DNA of 64,000 nt. Source: Bacilli bacterium. Lineage in GTDB: Bacteria > Bacillota_I > Bacilli_A > RF39 > UBA660. Below are positions 63,985 to 64,000 of this stretch, in pieces (the stretch's first letter is position 1; every line of letters begins with the position of its first letter). Position numbers and translations under genes: made by a program. The stretch lies in the NCBI GenBank assembly GCA_017544165.1, contig JAFYER010000002.1, positions 120,518 through 184,517 on the forward strand, in the 5' to 3' direction. Below the pieces are notes generated by a model, which was not told the origin of the DNA, made no database searches, and saw nothing but the letters and a program-made list of their open reading frames with translations.

Positions 63985-64000
63985 TTATTAAGGCTCTTCG

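Noticed and set aside
1..64000. UGA read as tryptophan, as in Mollicutes
   Set aside because: Tryptophan is written TGG throughout the conserved proteins and mnmG ends naturally with TGA at the normal length.

Overview
The window is the replication-origin region of a spore-forming, very AT-rich member of the Bacillota (Firmicutes). Gene order follows the Bacillus subtilis origin region closely (dnaA-dnaN-recF-gyrB-gyrA, SRP RNA-tadA-dnaX-yaaK-recR-bofA, mfd-spoVT, rpmH-rnpA-yidC-jag-mnmE-mnmG-rsmG-parB/noc, prfA-prmC-spoIIR-mntP, spoIID-spoIIQ, hpf-secA). UGA is a stop codon (mnmG ends with TGA). Class Bacilli outside Bacillaceae is the best guess, for example an uncultured gut lineage near Erysipelotrichales/RF39. 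Pointers are the small SRP RNA, the ComK-family protein, RNA polymerase delta, extreme AT content and compact operons. The genus cannot be named from the sequence.

Layout. The origin lies at about 35.4-37.1 kb, with clusters of the DnaA box TTATCAACA on both sides of dnaA. Left of it nearly all genes are on the minus strand and right of it nearly all are on the plus strand, so transcription follows replication. Only the ClpP gene (12.6 kb) and a class A penicillin-binding protein (44.9-46.8 kb) run head-on. From the left edge: the S10 ribosomal-protein operon (rplE to rpsJ) with a structured leader; gpmI, spo0A, pgk, gap and a TGS-domain nucleoside kinase; clpP; the divIC-yabQ-yabP, spoVG, veg-yabG and tatD-metG blocks (T-box leader); spoVT-mfd-pth-methyltransferase-yaaT-holB-bofA-recR-yaaK-dnaX-tadA; the SRP RNA and two parS sites; gyrA-gyrB-recF, a ComK-family gene, dnaN and dnaA. 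To the right: rpmH to rsmG, an orphan ParB/Noc protein, PBP, argS-rpoE, prfA-prmC-spoIIR-mntP, murA, rpmE, rpiB, spoIID-spoIIQ, a cold-shock protein, hpf and secA.

The accessory part starts at the end of secA. A 14-bp core encoding the PCGSG part of the SecA zinc motif occurs inside secA and again about 2.95 kb downstream, where it is followed by a second, synonymously diverged copy of the last codons of secA. This is the signature of an integrative element inserted at the secA 3' end that restores the reading frame. It carries two genes: a protein of six zinc ribbons plus a Vsr-like nuclease and a NUMOD1-like DNA-binding tail, and a protein of unknown fold with a coiled coil and a hydrophobic C-terminal helix. 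No integrase is visible. A lipoprotein gene closes the window, and prfB, usually next to secA, is not seen.

Other points of interest: a run of eight A in dnaX followed at once by a -1 frame stop (possible tau/gamma switch), a GAPDH with three coenzyme-site changes expected to favour NADP, a spoVT ribosome-binding site buried in the terminator of mfd, a 0A box abutting the spo0A promoter, and an L34 four residues shorter than usual. Start codons were moved where a ribosome-binding site decided. All calls are from reading the sequence; no database search was run.
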